Assembly (NCBI GenBank): GCA_002914845.1
Contig: JXTC01000150.1
Span: forward strand, 101,635-165,634
Direction: 5' to 3'
Length of the DNA: 64,000 bases
Source of the DNA: Trema orientale
Lineage: Eukaryota > Streptophyta > Magnoliopsida > Rosales > Cannabaceae
Position numbers and translations under genes: made by a program. This document shows positions 47,070 through 58,429 of the stretch, piece after piece. The notes beneath the pieces are model-generated. The model searched no databases and was not told the origin of the DNA. It saw nothing but the letters and a program-made list of their open reading frames with translations. Each line of letters starts with the position of its first letter. The stretch's first letter is position 1.

Positions 47070-50021
47070 ATGTAAGTATTTCCCAACCAACCCTAATTCG
47101 TAACAATATGATTTTTTTCTGGGTTCTGTTTGGTTTCCGAGAAAATTGTATATAGAAGGGAAAAATTCTGGGTTTCTGTTTCGATATGAATGTGTTCAAT
47201 ACAATGAATGTTTCGATTTGATTGGTTTAAAAGAAATAAAAAATGGGATGTGTTTGGTCCGAGGAAGCGTGTGCATCTATTTTCCTGCATTTTCTGGGGA
47301 AACAAACGGGATTCTTAGTGATGATGGTGATGATCAGTGGTTGGAGCTGTGTGTTTTGACTATGGTTTTGTGGGATTTTTTTTTTTACCCAGGTCTCGGG
47401 AAGAAATAGCCAAGGAGGCTATAAAGCACGCATTGAAGGCGTTGCGAAAGCGGCATTTGCTCGAAGAAGGTGCTCACGCTCCGGCCTTTATCGCCTTATC
47501 GAAGCCCATTGTCTCTCAGGTTTCCTTTCTTCTCAAATCAGTTTTAGCTTCTTATAATATGAACACGCAGTTACGACTTAGGAGTATAGTATGTTATGGG
47601 AAGTTTCGTTTATATAATGCGCAGTTCGCTGCAATGTATCATGTGGCATAGAACTATCTTGAATTGAGTGATTTTCCCATTTTCTGATAGGGAAATCTTG
47701 GCTTTTGTTTTTAATGTTATTCGAATTGCTTGAAGGACTTTCTTATTTCAGCTCTTATCTAGTTTTTTGTTGTTAATTAATGGCGTTGGGTATTTCGTAG
47801 AATTGGATTTGGATGATTTGCATTAAGTGTTTGTCTAAATTGGTACTTGGTAGAATTGACCTCCTTGGGGCATGTTTGACGTTTGATGCTGTTTTGTAAT
47901 TCCGTGGTTCTTGGTTGCCTTGTATTAATAATTGCCATAGCCAAAGAATCTGTCATCACTTATGTCTTTAGCATAGTGATTAAGCTTACTTGTGAATGTC
48001 CTGAAGGGATCAGAATGGAAAGAAAAGGCGGAGAATCTAGAACTGGAGCTTCAGCAGTGTTACAAAGCTCAATCTCGATTGTCTGAGCAACTTGTGGTGG
48101 AAGTAGCTGAGTCCAGAGCTTCAAAAGCTTTACTTCAAGAGAAGGAAGCAGCAATCTCTGATGTGCAAGAGAAGCTGACTCAAACAAGGTAAACTAATAC
48201 TTCTAAACATCCAGGAAGGAAGCTTTTCTGATTTCAAGTTTTTCTCTAGGTAATTCCCACTTAGCTATGTGCTGCAGGGATGAGTGCTCTCAGTTGAAGG
48301 CAGACTTAGAGGAAAAGATTAAAGCTCTGGAATTGGTTCTAAGCGAGAACCAAGAAATTAGAGCGCAACTAGAACAGATGACTATTAAAGCTAAAAATGC
48401 CGAGGCTGAAAATAAGATGTTAATAGATCGCTGGATGCTGGAAAAAATGAAGGATGCTGATCGCCTTAACGAGGTAATTTTATTACTGTTGTGTAATATC
48501 TAAAAAATTAGGAATTTTTAGTTGGTACTAGCACCACTTTGGTGACTCTTAGTGTACTTATTGTGAACATGTTGACACTTGTGTTTGTAATCAATATTTT
48601 TTTGTTGCTAAACTGGGCTTGCCCTCTTTTACCAACTTGTTTTATCATCAAACTAATAAGAATAAATGTTCTATTTATGACCCATGAGAAAAATGAGTAA
48701 TTTGTTGAAAAACCTCAAACCATGATATCAAGTCATTCTAATAACATCAAGCACTTCATAGTTCAGCCATAAATTTATGAGTTGCCTTAGATTTGGATTA
48801 GTTGGGATTATTTTGGTAGATTTGAGTACAGGTTTGCTTTAATTTTGTTTGAGGAGTTTTGAATCAATTTTCTACTTGTTTTTATGTCTTTTACTTCTTA
48901 CTCATTTTCCTTTTAATTTTGTTTGAGGAGTTTTGAATCAATTTTCTACTTGTTTTTATGTCTTTTACTTCTTACTCATTTTCCTTTTATATGCTTAGCT
49001 AAACGCACTTTATGAAGATTCGATGGATCGACTAAGGGCCAACAATTTAGAAAAACTTGCTCGACAGCAGGTGGATGGTGTCGTCCGCCAGAGTGAAGAA
49101 GGTGCAGAATACTTTGTGGAGTCATTTGTTCCCTCTGTATGCAACCACAAGATCCATGCCCATGAAGGTGGCTGTGCTTCCATACTGTTTGAGAACAACT
49201 CTGGTCAATTGATTACTGGTGGACAGGACAGGTCAATCAAAATTTGGGATACAAATACAGGATCATTAAGCCGTACACTCTATGGTTGCCTTGGTTCTGT
49301 TCTCGATCTTACCATGACCCATGATAATAAATCGGTCATTGCAGCCAGCAGCTCAAACAACTTGTATGTCTGGGATGTCAACTCGGGGCGGGTCCGCCAT
49401 ACTCTAACAGGCCACACCGATAAAGTGTGTGCCGTAGACGTGAGCAAAATCTCAAGTCGTCATGTTGTGAGTGCAGCATATGATCGCACCATTAAAGTTT
49501 GGGACTTGCAGAAAGGCTACTGTATCAACACAATCATATTTCACAGCAACTGCAATGCTTTATGCTTCAGCATGGATGGTCAAACCATTTGCTCGGGACA
49601 CGTTGATGGAAATCTTCGTTTGTGGAACATTCAGACAGGAAAGCTAATTAGTGAAGTAGCTGCACACTCACAAGCTGTTACATCCATCTCTCTGTCTCGA
49701 AATGGCAACACAGTATTGACGAGTGGGAGAGACAACATGCATAATTTATTTGATATAAGGTCTCTGGAAGTCTGCAGCACCCTAAGGGCCACTGGAAATC
49801 GAGTAGCCTCTAATTGGAGCCGGTCTTGCCTCAGTCCAGATGACAATTATGTTGCTTCTGGATCTGCTGATGGGTCTGTGTATATTTGGTCGATGTCTAA
49901 AGCCGATATAGTGAGCACTCTGAAGGAGCACACTACACCAGTCCTGTGCTGTTCATGGAGTGGGCTTGGAAAACCTCTAGCTTCTGCAGACAAGAACGGA
50001 TACGTTTGTACCTGGACATGA
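47070..50021 (+). CDS. ATG16: Autophagy protein ATG16 (coiled coil plus WD40), 6 exons with a split start codon, 509 aa
   Basis: Coding parts: 47070-47071, 47393-47519, 48007-48188, 48278-48473, 48999-50021, after an untranslated first-exon stretch. ATG16 joins ATG12-ATG5 in the complex that lipidates ATG8 on the growing autophagosome. The start codon is formed by splicing: exon 1 ends in AT before GTAAGTATT, and the next exon begins with G, giving ATG then SREEIAKEAIKHALKALRKR, the conserved ATG16 N-terminus that binds ATG5. Residues about 43-200 are coiled coil. Seven WD40 blades follow (about 220-509; repeats ending IKIWD, LYVWD, IKVWD, LRLWN, HNLFD, VYIWS, VCTWT). The length matches the Arabidopsis protein as I recall it. 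The whole propeller sits in one 1-kb exon. Confidence 0.93.
48841..48988. repeat. Perfect 74-bp tandem duplication at the 3' end of an ATG16 intron
   Basis: Two identical units, 48841-48914 and 48915-48988, each starting AATTTTGTTTGAGGAGTTTT and ending ACTCATTTTCCTTTT. The second unit stops 10 bp before the acceptor TTAG at 48995-48998, so the pyrimidine-rich acceptor context is doubled. Confidence 0.92.
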
Positions 50022-52277
50022 AGGATTAATGTGAATATGATAAATTAGCAACAAGGAAATCTACTGAGCCCTTCTATTCTTGATTTTTTTTTTCTCACAT
50101 GATATCTTCATACACATCGTATACATGTTAAAAGTAGGTATGATTCGATAATGTAGATACTGATTTATCTCAAATTGTTCCTTTTGTATATACGTTTGCT
50201 CTCTTTTTTCTCAATATTGAACAGTAACACGTTTCTTTTCCTCATAATTGTATAGTTTGCACTTTTTATAACAGTCAGTCAAATGGAAAGTCATTAGTTT
50301 CCAACTTATACCGTTTCATACTTGGCCGGTGGCCTCAGCTGCAATGTCTACGTTATGGAAAATAAAAGAAGAAACTTTTTGATTCTGTTAATCAAATGGG
50401 CCAAGTCTTTAGCCTAGCTCAGGTGGCTTTGTGACGTGGGGTTCTTTATTGATGGCCCATCAAACTCCGGGCTACTTTGAACAGCCAAAGACTACCACAT
50501 GAGACACGTTGTTTGTCCTAAAAATGGCTCTTAGATTTCGGTTCTTTTCCCAGTTATGGTCATGTTGCATCACTCTTGAACTTCTTAGAGTTAAGGGTGC
50601 TAATCACGTTGCCAATTTCACGACCGCCTATCCCTTTTAATCTTAAAAAGTAGAACTGAAATCACTTAGAGATACGAGAAACATGCTCTTTTGAATTTTA
50701 TATGGATGACCATATTGACCACTCTTCAAGTTGGAGTTACCGTTGAAAAGTGAAAACAATCATTCATAAATTAACAAGATTACAAATTAAAGTACTTATA
50801 ATTAATTATAATAACATTTTTTACAAAAGATCCCTTTCTTGTACAGGCTTTGGCTTTAATTATTACCTACTCTGTGATTTATGACGAGTATCAGCAAAGC
50901 AAAATGGATGTTCGTGAAAATTACTTGTATTAATTACTGAAATCCCATTTTCAGAATCACCCTTTACTACTACTACAATTCATGCCGTATTCTCTCTCCC
51001 TTTTTGAAGGATAGATTAGACTATTGAATTGTTCTCACTTGTTGCTTGAGCAAGAGAACCCTCTAAAGCAGACAAGGCACGCTATCCATATCATGGATCG
51101 GAGCTGGAAACTAAAACAACCCCACATGAGCTCACACATGGCAGACTCTAATGAGCTAAACACAAAAAGGTTTAATCATCTCATCTTGTCACACCGAAGA
51201 AAAACTACCACTTTTAGAAGTAGTTAGACGTCTTGAGATTATAAGTTTCTTGTTTATGCAAGAAAGATTACCAGTTAGCTTAACAGCCTTTTGTATTCTC
51301 TCCCATTCATTTTCAATATATATATATATATATATATATAAACAAATAAAACCAAAATAAAAAATAAAATGGTGCCCATTTTTCATCTACGCTAGTGGAG
51401 TCCTACAAGCAATCCTTTGCCTTGACTGTGTAGTCCAATGTCATGGACCTAAAATATTACGAAGGCTATGTCAATCTCATTAAATTGCTTCAAAAAACAG
51501 CAATTCTCATTTTATTAAATTGTTTTCTTTAATTAATTTGTGTTAACACTAACACGATAAGTAGTTCATAAATAGCTATGTGACAACTATAAAAAACGTC
51601 ATTATTGACTCATTGAAGATTCGAGTTAGGGAGCTGGTCATTAATCCAAGTCTGATTTCACTTCTACCCATTTCCCACTTTACACTTTACAAGTTACAAC
51701 CAATAATTAAAGACAGAAAACTAAAACAAACAAAAATTTGAGGTTTTTATACATTAATGCCACAAATCAAGTTGTTAGAATCTCTATCTTGCTTTTTTGA
51801 AGAGTGAATTGCTAGACAAGATATTGACCATTTGATCTGGTCCATCTGATTGGCTAGGCAAATTACAAGAAGACGACTCATCTTTAATTGCTGACATGAA
51901 CTTTTCTGTGCCTCATTACCAGAAATCCCCTCTTGCACTCTGGGGCTAGACCTCAAACATGGAGCCAGTGAGAACTATTCTTTTCCAAATGCCTAATCTC
52001 CAAACATGGGCATATCCAGCTCCATCCATTTCTCAGTCTCAACGGTTATTGCCTATGTCAGTAGGTCAATTTTACCATTGGCTTCTAAATTATAGTTATT
52101 ATACCACTTTGAAGCTAAATATCAATGTAAATAGTATTCTACTTGAATATTTTGGAGTTGTCGCATCGTTTGAACGGCATAATAGTCAATTTATAAATAG
52201 TGAAATATTTAAATCACAATTCAGGAGCCAAAGTGTACAAAGATCATTTTCTGGAGTGAAACTTTATAATGTTAACG
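50022..52277. other. Intergenic, no gene supported
   Basis: The 3' end of ATG16 lies at the left. An (AT)n microsatellite is at 51317-51340. A short minus-strand frame near 51778-51915 reads like a coding tail but is unsupported. Confidence 0.5.
51317..51340. repeat. (AT)n microsatellite
   Basis: About 12 AT units. Confidence 0.9.
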
Positions 52278-52433
52278 AAAACTCTAATTTCACCACTCCT
52301 TACTTCATAAATCTAACTTGACAAAAATTAACTGCTTTGAAAGTAAGTTTTAAGGAAAACTCTAATTTCACCACCCCTTACTTTATAAATCTAACCTGAC
52401 AAAATTGAGTGCTTTAAAAGTAAATTATGGAGT
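52278..52433. repeat. 78-bp tandem repeat, 2 copies
   Basis: AAAACTCTAATTTCACCACY starts at 52278 and again at 52356. Both units continue CTTACTTYATAAATCTAACY and carry a handful of differences. Confidence 0.8.
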
Positions 52434-52484
52434 TAAAATGTAATATGATACTGAAATTAAAATTGAGATTTTTAGCATAAAAAG

Positions 52485-52728
52485 GGGTTAATTTCATTCA
52501 TGGTCTCCAAATTATACTCTTTGTAGTGCTTTAGTAGTTATAGTTTTTTTTGCCCTCGAATTTATGGATATATTTCATTCTTATAAACTGCCTTTACGTC
52601 CTTTAAATAGTCAATTGTTTATAGAAGGAAAATAATGCAACAATAACAAGGTTTAGGATACTCCACTGACTAGCTTTTAGAGCCAAAGTGATATAATATT
52701 ACAATTCAGGACCTAATGAAATTAACCC
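52485..52728. mobile_element. MITE family E, 244 bp
   Basis: The left end GGGTTAATTTCATTCATGGT is the inverse of the right end, ACCTAATGAAATTAACCC. Subterminal TCCAAATTATA mirrors the right-side TTACAATTCAGG region loosely. No coding capacity; target duplication not evident. Confidence 0.65.
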
Positions 52729-53433
52729 TCCTATGTGTACATATTTGTATATATAACTTTTGAAACATCTTACCATACATAATTTGGGAATTGTTTGTAA
52801 TCAATCCCAACATGTAAAGTTATTATTGTCTTGTGTGACACTGTAAACTCCACCCATTTTACATCAATCCCGAGGAAGATTATTAAGGTAGTAAAGAAAA
52901 ATTACATGCAAAACGGAAGAAACGGTTTTAATTCTATTATATTAAATTTTGGTTCGATCAGTTAAAGATAAAAGCAGTTATGGAACTCTAGTTCCAACTT
53001 GCAAGGAATCGTGCATCATGACTTCTCATACGTAACCAAGGTCCATCGTCACCACCCCATCTCTTTTCTTTCCACATTACAATTAGTTGTAATTGTAACG
53101 TGTTGGGCATGAAATGCACAAAGATAACGTCCTTAATAATAATGCACACAAGGTTTTTCACATTAACTCTTGCAAAAACGTCCTCTATCACCTTTCTTTC
53201 TGTTAAAGCTAACTTAGGCTTACTATGATACCAACTCATATGTACAGAGACTTACTTCTATAAGTAAACCAAGCACACTCCATGTTCTCTTGAAAATGCT
53301 CAAACCCCATTTCTTATATTATATTAAATTGTTGATTTCCACAAGGAACCTATAACTTCCCCATTTATTCTATTTTGTTTTCTTCTCCCACTCCCATTCT
53401 GTACCCTTATCATTCTTCCGGGTTTATACCCTC

Positions 53434-53440
53434 TATATAA
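53434..53440 (+). promoter_or_regulatory. TATA box of the KDEL-protease gene
   Basis: TATATAA lies 38 bp before the last base of the start-codon context. Transcription would begin about 53465, so the leader is only about 15 nt. Confidence 0.65.
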
Positions 53441-53477
53441 GGCTGTGTAAGGTCTCTACATTTCCACATTCAATCAA

Positions 53478-54858
53478 ATGGAGACGAAGAAGTTTTTATT
53501 GGTTGTTATTTCACTTGCTTTGGTTCTTGGGATCGGAGAGAGTTTCGATTTCCACGAGGAGGAGTTGGAATCTGAAGAAAGCTTGTGGGATCTGTACGGA
53601 AGATGGAGAAGCCAGCACACGGTGTCCCGGAGCCTCGATGAGAAGCACAAGCGTTTCAATGTGTTCAAGGAGAATGTCAAGCATGTTCACAACACTAACA
53701 AGAAGGATAAGCCTTACAAGCTGAAACTGAACAAGTTTGCAGACATGACCAATCATGAGTTCAGAAGCACTTATGCTGACTCAAAGATTAAGCATCACAG
53801 GATGTTCCGGGGTTCGCAGCATGGTACTGTGAAGTTCATGTATGAGAAAGTTGACAGTGTCCCGGCATCAGTTGATTGGAGAAAGAAAGGTGCTGTCAAT
53901 GCTGTAAAGGATCAGGGCAATTGTGGTAAGGCAAAAAGAAAAATGGTAAATTTTTTTGCATATAGTTCTAATTGAATGTTGTAATTTGAAACTTCTTGTT
54001 GATGATTTTATAGGCAGTTGCTGGGCATTCTCAACTGTTGCAGCAGTTGAGGGTATAAATAAAATTAAGACCAATATGCTGGTCTCGTTGTCCGAGCAAG
54101 AATTGGTCGATTGTGACAACGAACAAAACCAAGGGTGCAATGGAGGGCTTATGGAATATGCCTTCGAGTACATCAAGAAAAGGGGTGGCTTAACAACCGA
54201 AACTTACTACCCTTACAAAGCAGAAGATGGAAGCTGTGATGCTTCAAAGGTATATGTGTTTTGTTGCAGTGTTTCAAAGTAAACTCAGTGCTAATACTAA
54301 TTGACTTTGCAGGAAAACTCACCCGCAGTGTCAATTGATGGCCATGAGAACGTTCCCGAAAACGATGAGGATGCTCTGCAGAAAGCAGTTGCTAACCAAC
54401 CAGTTTCTGTAGCCATAGATGCTGGAAGTTCTGATTTCCAATTCTACTCAGAGGTAAAACATTTTGACTCATTCACTGTACTGTAAAGAACGAGTTAGTA
54501 TTTTTGCCTAAATATTCAGACATAGAGGAAAAACAAACAAAGATATAGAGAAACAACCTTATCATAGTTTGATTTGTTCGAGTATGATAAACAGGGAGTA
54601 TTCAATGGATACTGCGGCACAGAGCTGAATCATGGAGTTGCAGTTGTTGGCTATGGAACAACGCTAGATGGAACCAAGTACTGGATAGTAAGGAACTCCT
54701 GGGGACCCGAGTGGGGAGAGAAGGGTTACATAAGGATGCAACGACATGTCTCTGACAAGGAGGGACTTTGTGGAATAGCCATGGAGGCTTCCTATCCCAT
54801 CAAGAACTCTTCAACTAATCCTGAAGGACCTTCATCCCCTCGCAAAGATGAACTCTGA
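53478..54858 (+). CDS. CEP: KDEL-tailed papain-type cysteine endopeptidase, 4 exons, 362 aa
   Basis: Exons: 53478-53925, 54014-54249, 54313-54453, 54595-54858; GT-AG, phases fit. KDEL-tailed cysteine endopeptidases are stored as proenzymes in ER-derived ricinosomes and released during plant programmed cell death, where they digest cell-wall extensins. Seen here: signal peptide (about 1-22); an I29-type propeptide with ERFNIN-like spacing ([17 protein letters not shown], 58-74) and [11 protein letters not shown]; mature enzyme from about V128 (VPASVDWR); oxyanion Gln146; catalytic Cys152 in GSCWAFS; GCNGG (190-194); His288 in [11 protein letters not shown]; Asn309 in RNSWGPEWG; and the C-terminal KDEL retention signal directly before the stop. 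All active-site residues are present and the length is standard. Confidence 0.96.
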
Positions 54859-55311
54859 ACATTAAAAACACACACTGTTGGCTTCAAGTCCTTTCACATG
54901 CTTTCCTTTCTGTTCTAAAGTTACATGGTATATGGCCTCATGAACCATGCGAATAACTTTTAGTTTCACAGATACTTTGTTATTCTCAGTTAAATCTGTC
55001 TTGTTAAAGATGAATAGTTCTTTCGAATTCAAAATCGTTTCAAGTATTTCTATTACACCCACCTGCAATTAGTCCATCCTCAAAAGAAGGATATCAATCA
55101 TTCAGATAAGCAAAGCACAAGATTCATCACAATACACATTATTCCTTTGCCAAAGCAGTCGGCATTCAGTGATAAGATGTTCATACCAAACAGAGACATT
55201 AAAGCAAGTAGTGTCTCTATACATATAAAATGCATGGAACACAGAGCACATAACTCATAATTATGTCCCAGATGTGGATAAAACTTTATTTATGGGGCTA
55301 TTCTAACTTTA
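54859..55311. other. Short intergenic gap between convergent genes
   Basis: The protease (plus) and MSRA (minus) genes converge with about 450 bp between their stops, most of it probably the two 3' UTRs. No separate feature seen. Confidence 0.6.
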
Positions 55312-56701
55312 TCAGCCGTAGCATCTAATGGGGTCAGCGCAACCTTTCTTAGCAGATTGCTTTAAGCCTTGACCACCACCCTTCTCAAGATACTGTTGAT
55401 GGTACTCCTCTGCTCTGTAAAACCTCTTTGCTGGAAGAATCTCTGTCACTACCAGCTTATCCTTTAACTCCAGCTGCTTAGCTTCCTTTGATTCCTGGGC
55501 TAAACGAGCTTGGGTTTCATTGTAGTAGTATATTCCAGATCGATATTGGGCCCCAACATCACCACCCTAGACACATAGTTATTAGTTAACACAATCAGAA
55601 GTTTCATTGTTTAATGCATAAAAAGACAGGAACCCATTGAAGATTTAAGATGATCAACAAGTTTTAAAACTATGTAGTAAGTACAAAAGAGTAGGATATG
55701 TTTCAGCCAAAAACCTTAAAACAATATCTTAATAAGGAAAGCCCTTTAGATTATTATGTTTTTGCTTTTTCCTTGGTAGTTTACTAGACTTGTCCACGTT
55801 AAAAGTTTGTGTCTTCATTTCTTGCTTATGGTTAATTGTTGTGTTTTAATTTTAGATAATTCATGGAAACTTGATAATCACTGCTAAAACAACATTTACA
55901 ACTCTATTCAAGAAAATTAAATTAATTTTTTTATTTAAAAAAATCACACTTTCAGAGTACGAATTTTATGACACTTATAATAATTGAATTATGGGCACGT
56001 TTACGGTAAGGGCGCCCTACGTAGGGTCCTATCTATTCACCGTTGGATAGAAATCTGTATATAAATAGATTCTTCACAGATTTCCGTTATTCTCCACAGA
56101 TTCCCATCCAACGATAATTAAGGCATGATCCTACGTAGGGACGCCCTGCCGTAGCCATAATGCCCACATGTAATTATTTTGATCAATTACAAAAATTCAA
56201 AATTAATAGCATTATATAAATAAATAGATTAATTAATAACAAAATCTCTTTAAAAAATAAGAAGATATATAACAAAGTTCAAGCAAAAAAATAAAGAAAA
56301 AAGTTAGAAGGAACTGGAAGAACAAGAACGGGACCCGACCAAACATACAACCAATAAGAGGAAAAAGCACATGAAGATACCTGGCGATTGGGGGTAGTGG
56401 GATCATGGCGACCCCAAAAGACAGAGAGGAGATGGGTATACGGGCAAACTTTCGGGTCAAACTGGATCCGAACCACCTCAACGTGATTGGTCGTCCCGGT
56501 ACAAACCAGCTTGTAATTCGGGTCGTGGGTGTGACCCTGAGAATACCCGACCTCGGTCTTCACCACTCCGACTACTCGCTGAAACGTCAGCTCCACACCC
56601 CAGAAGCACCCAGCTCCGAACTCGGCGAACTCGTGACTCGGATCGTCCGGAGTATCCGTATCCGGATCCAGAGCCGGGTTGTTGACCTCTGAACTCGCCA
56701 T
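55312..56701 (-). CDS. MSRA: Peptide methionine sulfoxide reductase A, 2 exons, 191 aa
   Basis: Minus-strand exons: 56701-56381 and 55566-55312, joined in phase 0 (intron 814 bp). MSRA reduces methionine-S-sulfoxide in proteins back to methionine, with electrons from thioredoxin. Seen here: catalytic Cys32 in the signature [27 protein letters not shown], the [15 protein letters not shown] region, then [17 protein letters not shown] and [13 protein letters not shown], with C-terminal Cys183 and Cys189 in [10 protein letters not shown] that can act in recycling. The first 22 residues are acidic and short, with no transit peptide, so a cytosolic isoform is likely. The intron holds a MULE-type MITE (55993-56165). 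Codons in exon 1 are GC-rich compared with exon 2. Confidence 0.95.
55993..56165. mobile_element. MITE family B, copy 2, in the MSRA intron
   Basis: GGGCACGTTTACGGTAAGGG at the left and CCCTGCCGTAGCCATAATGC at the right are inverse, as are the inner CCCTACGTAGGG words. Internal CCGTTGGATAGA, ACAGATT and TCCATCCAACG match the copy at 22395-22551. The 9-bp flanks (TTGAATTAT, TGTAATTAT) agree only partly. Confidence 0.75.
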
Positions 56702-56755
56702 TTTTTCTTTTCTTTTTTCCCTTCTCTCAAATGATTGGATTTGGTTAAGAGTAAA

Positions 56756-56765
56756 TATATATATA
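56756..56765 (-). promoter_or_regulatory. Probable TATA box of MSRA
   Basis: On the minus strand, TATATATATA lies about 55-64 bp upstream of the start codon. Confidence 0.4.
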
Positions 56766-57194
56766 CGTGGTTGCCAATCGAGTAGGTTTTCTTTCTTTTT
56801 TGGTATTCAGTATGAAAAGATGTATATTATTAATATTATTTTATTTTTTTTATTTTTAATATAAAAAAATATGCAAATAAAAATTTTATTTACGAAATTG
56901 ATATTTATACAAAGATTAAAAAAAAAAAAAAAATACCTGTTAGATTGGTGCCATATATGAGAAAATGTGAACCTAGCTAGTTTAGTGGGTCAGATTCAGA
57001 TTAGCGTATAAAGTCCGGTGAAAATAGTATTATTACTATTAGTGGCGGCAGCGTAGCCGATTCCGGAGGTGAAGGGGTAAAAGGGTGAGGATTATCATAA
57101 TGGTTTATGGATACCAGCGAGATGAGAAGGTGACCTGAACGTGACTCCGTTGATGTCGATGGACTTGAAAAACTACAGCCAAAAACGGAGAAAA

Positions 57195-57730
57195 TTTTCA
57201 ACAAACGACAATGTCATTGAGAGCGATGGACGACGACGTTAAAAACGACAGCTTATATGAGCGATCATAATGCTTTAAAACGACAATACTTGAAAAACGA
57301 CAAATAAGGACGAGAAACGACAACAGTCTACCCGGCCTCGAAAATTGAAAGCGGCATCTGAAACCCACAGCGCACAAGAAATCTTTAATTTTTCTTCTTT
57401 TTTTTTTTTGGATAGAAGAACTCTTTAATTTGACATTTATTATTATAACGACGAAGTTAAGACAACATGACTTAAAACAATAGTAAATTTTTAAAACGAC
57501 AACCACTAGAAACGACACAACTTAAAAACGAGAAAACAAGTTAACGACATATGATAACTACATAAACCGCAAACCTTTAGAAACGACAAGGATACGGTAA
57601 AATCTGAAAACGACAGCAAATATAAAGACGATAATAAACACAAATTTTACCGAAAATTTTAAATTTGACAACCACCCTGACTTCGAAAATAAAAAGTAAA
57701 ATGACAACAACATAAGAAGAAAACAAGATT
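57195..57730. repeat. AACGAC-rich cluster 3
   Basis: At least 12 ACGAC words in about 530 bp, mostly as AAACGACA, spaced about 10-60 bp apart without a fixed period. A stretch around CGACATATGATAACTACATA (57545-57565) reappears, diverged, as CAGCATATGATAACCACATA near 58735, so clusters 3 and 4 are related copies of one element. Confidence 0.75.
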
Positions 57731-58273
57731 TAATAAGACAACAGCCAGAAAAAAGGACAGAAGCATTTTAAAAACATTGGGTTGTTTTGTCATATAACAG
57801 TGCCAATTTTACTAGCATGGACAATAGGTTGGCCTAAAGTTTTTGGATGAGAGACTCTCAGAAAGTTGCTCATGTTTTGCAAATTCTAGATTTTAATAAT
57901 TACAGTTTCCTCATTTTCACTACTATTATCTCCGACACGTTGGAGCTAAGATGTAACTAATGTGGTGAGTCCTAGGCACAGAAAATAAGTAAAAAAATGG
58001 TATTTATACATAATCCGATTTATGATTGTTAGCTCTGTTGTTAAACATAATGTATCCAAGCCCACTAAAAAAAAAAAAAAGAATTCACAAGCTTTTGAGG
58101 GTCCATTTTTGTTTTAAATTACAGGCCCATGTGATTGCTTTTCTCGGAACCTTGGACTAAAGTTGAGATAAAAGTTTGAAAGGTATTTGGAAAAAGCGGT
58201 TTAAAAAGACCTAAATTATCTTTTGAGATTAAGAAAGTTTGCTTCAAAGAACGATAAGAATCTGGAAAACGAC

Positions 58274-58419
58274 GCCAACTAGGACTAGTTCAGTTGGTCC
58301 AAAGTTTTAAGAATGTGTGTGTGAGTTTGGGAGGATCAGGGGTTCAAGCCATGGTAGTGTGTATGTCTGTGATATTATAAATAGTAGTCATTAGTTAAGC
58401 CTCACTTTTTTAAAAAAAC
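58274..58419 (+). mobile_element. tRNA-derived SINE with target duplication
   Basis: Box A TAGTTCAGTTGG (58286-58297) and box B GGGGTTCAAGCC (58339-58350) are spaced as in RNA polymerase III promoters. The element ends in a T-rich then A-rich tail. It is flanked by a duplication of about 18 bp: AAGAATCTGGAAAACGAC (58256-58273) against AAGAATTTGGAAAAACGAC (58420-58438). It inserted into the AACGAC-rich sequence. Confidence 0.8.
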
Positions 58420-58429
58420 AAGAATTTGG

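Noticed and set aside
51778-51915. Minus-strand stretch reading ESSSCNLPSQSDGPDQMVNI then LSSNSLFKKAR and a stop, looking like the tail of a protein
   Set aside because: Composition looks coding, but I could find no upstream exon on the minus strand up to 53 kb, no family match, and an overlapping frame is also open. Not supported as a gene.
52988-53239. 83-codon minus-strand frame beginning MSWYHSKPKLALTERKVIED
   Set aside because: Looks partly protein-like but matches nothing I know, lies just upstream of the protease promoter, and has no splice partners that I can see.
58286-58350. Possible tRNA gene
   Set aside because: The A and B boxes are present but no acceptor stem or anticodon arm can be drawn, and long target duplications flank it, so it is a SINE.
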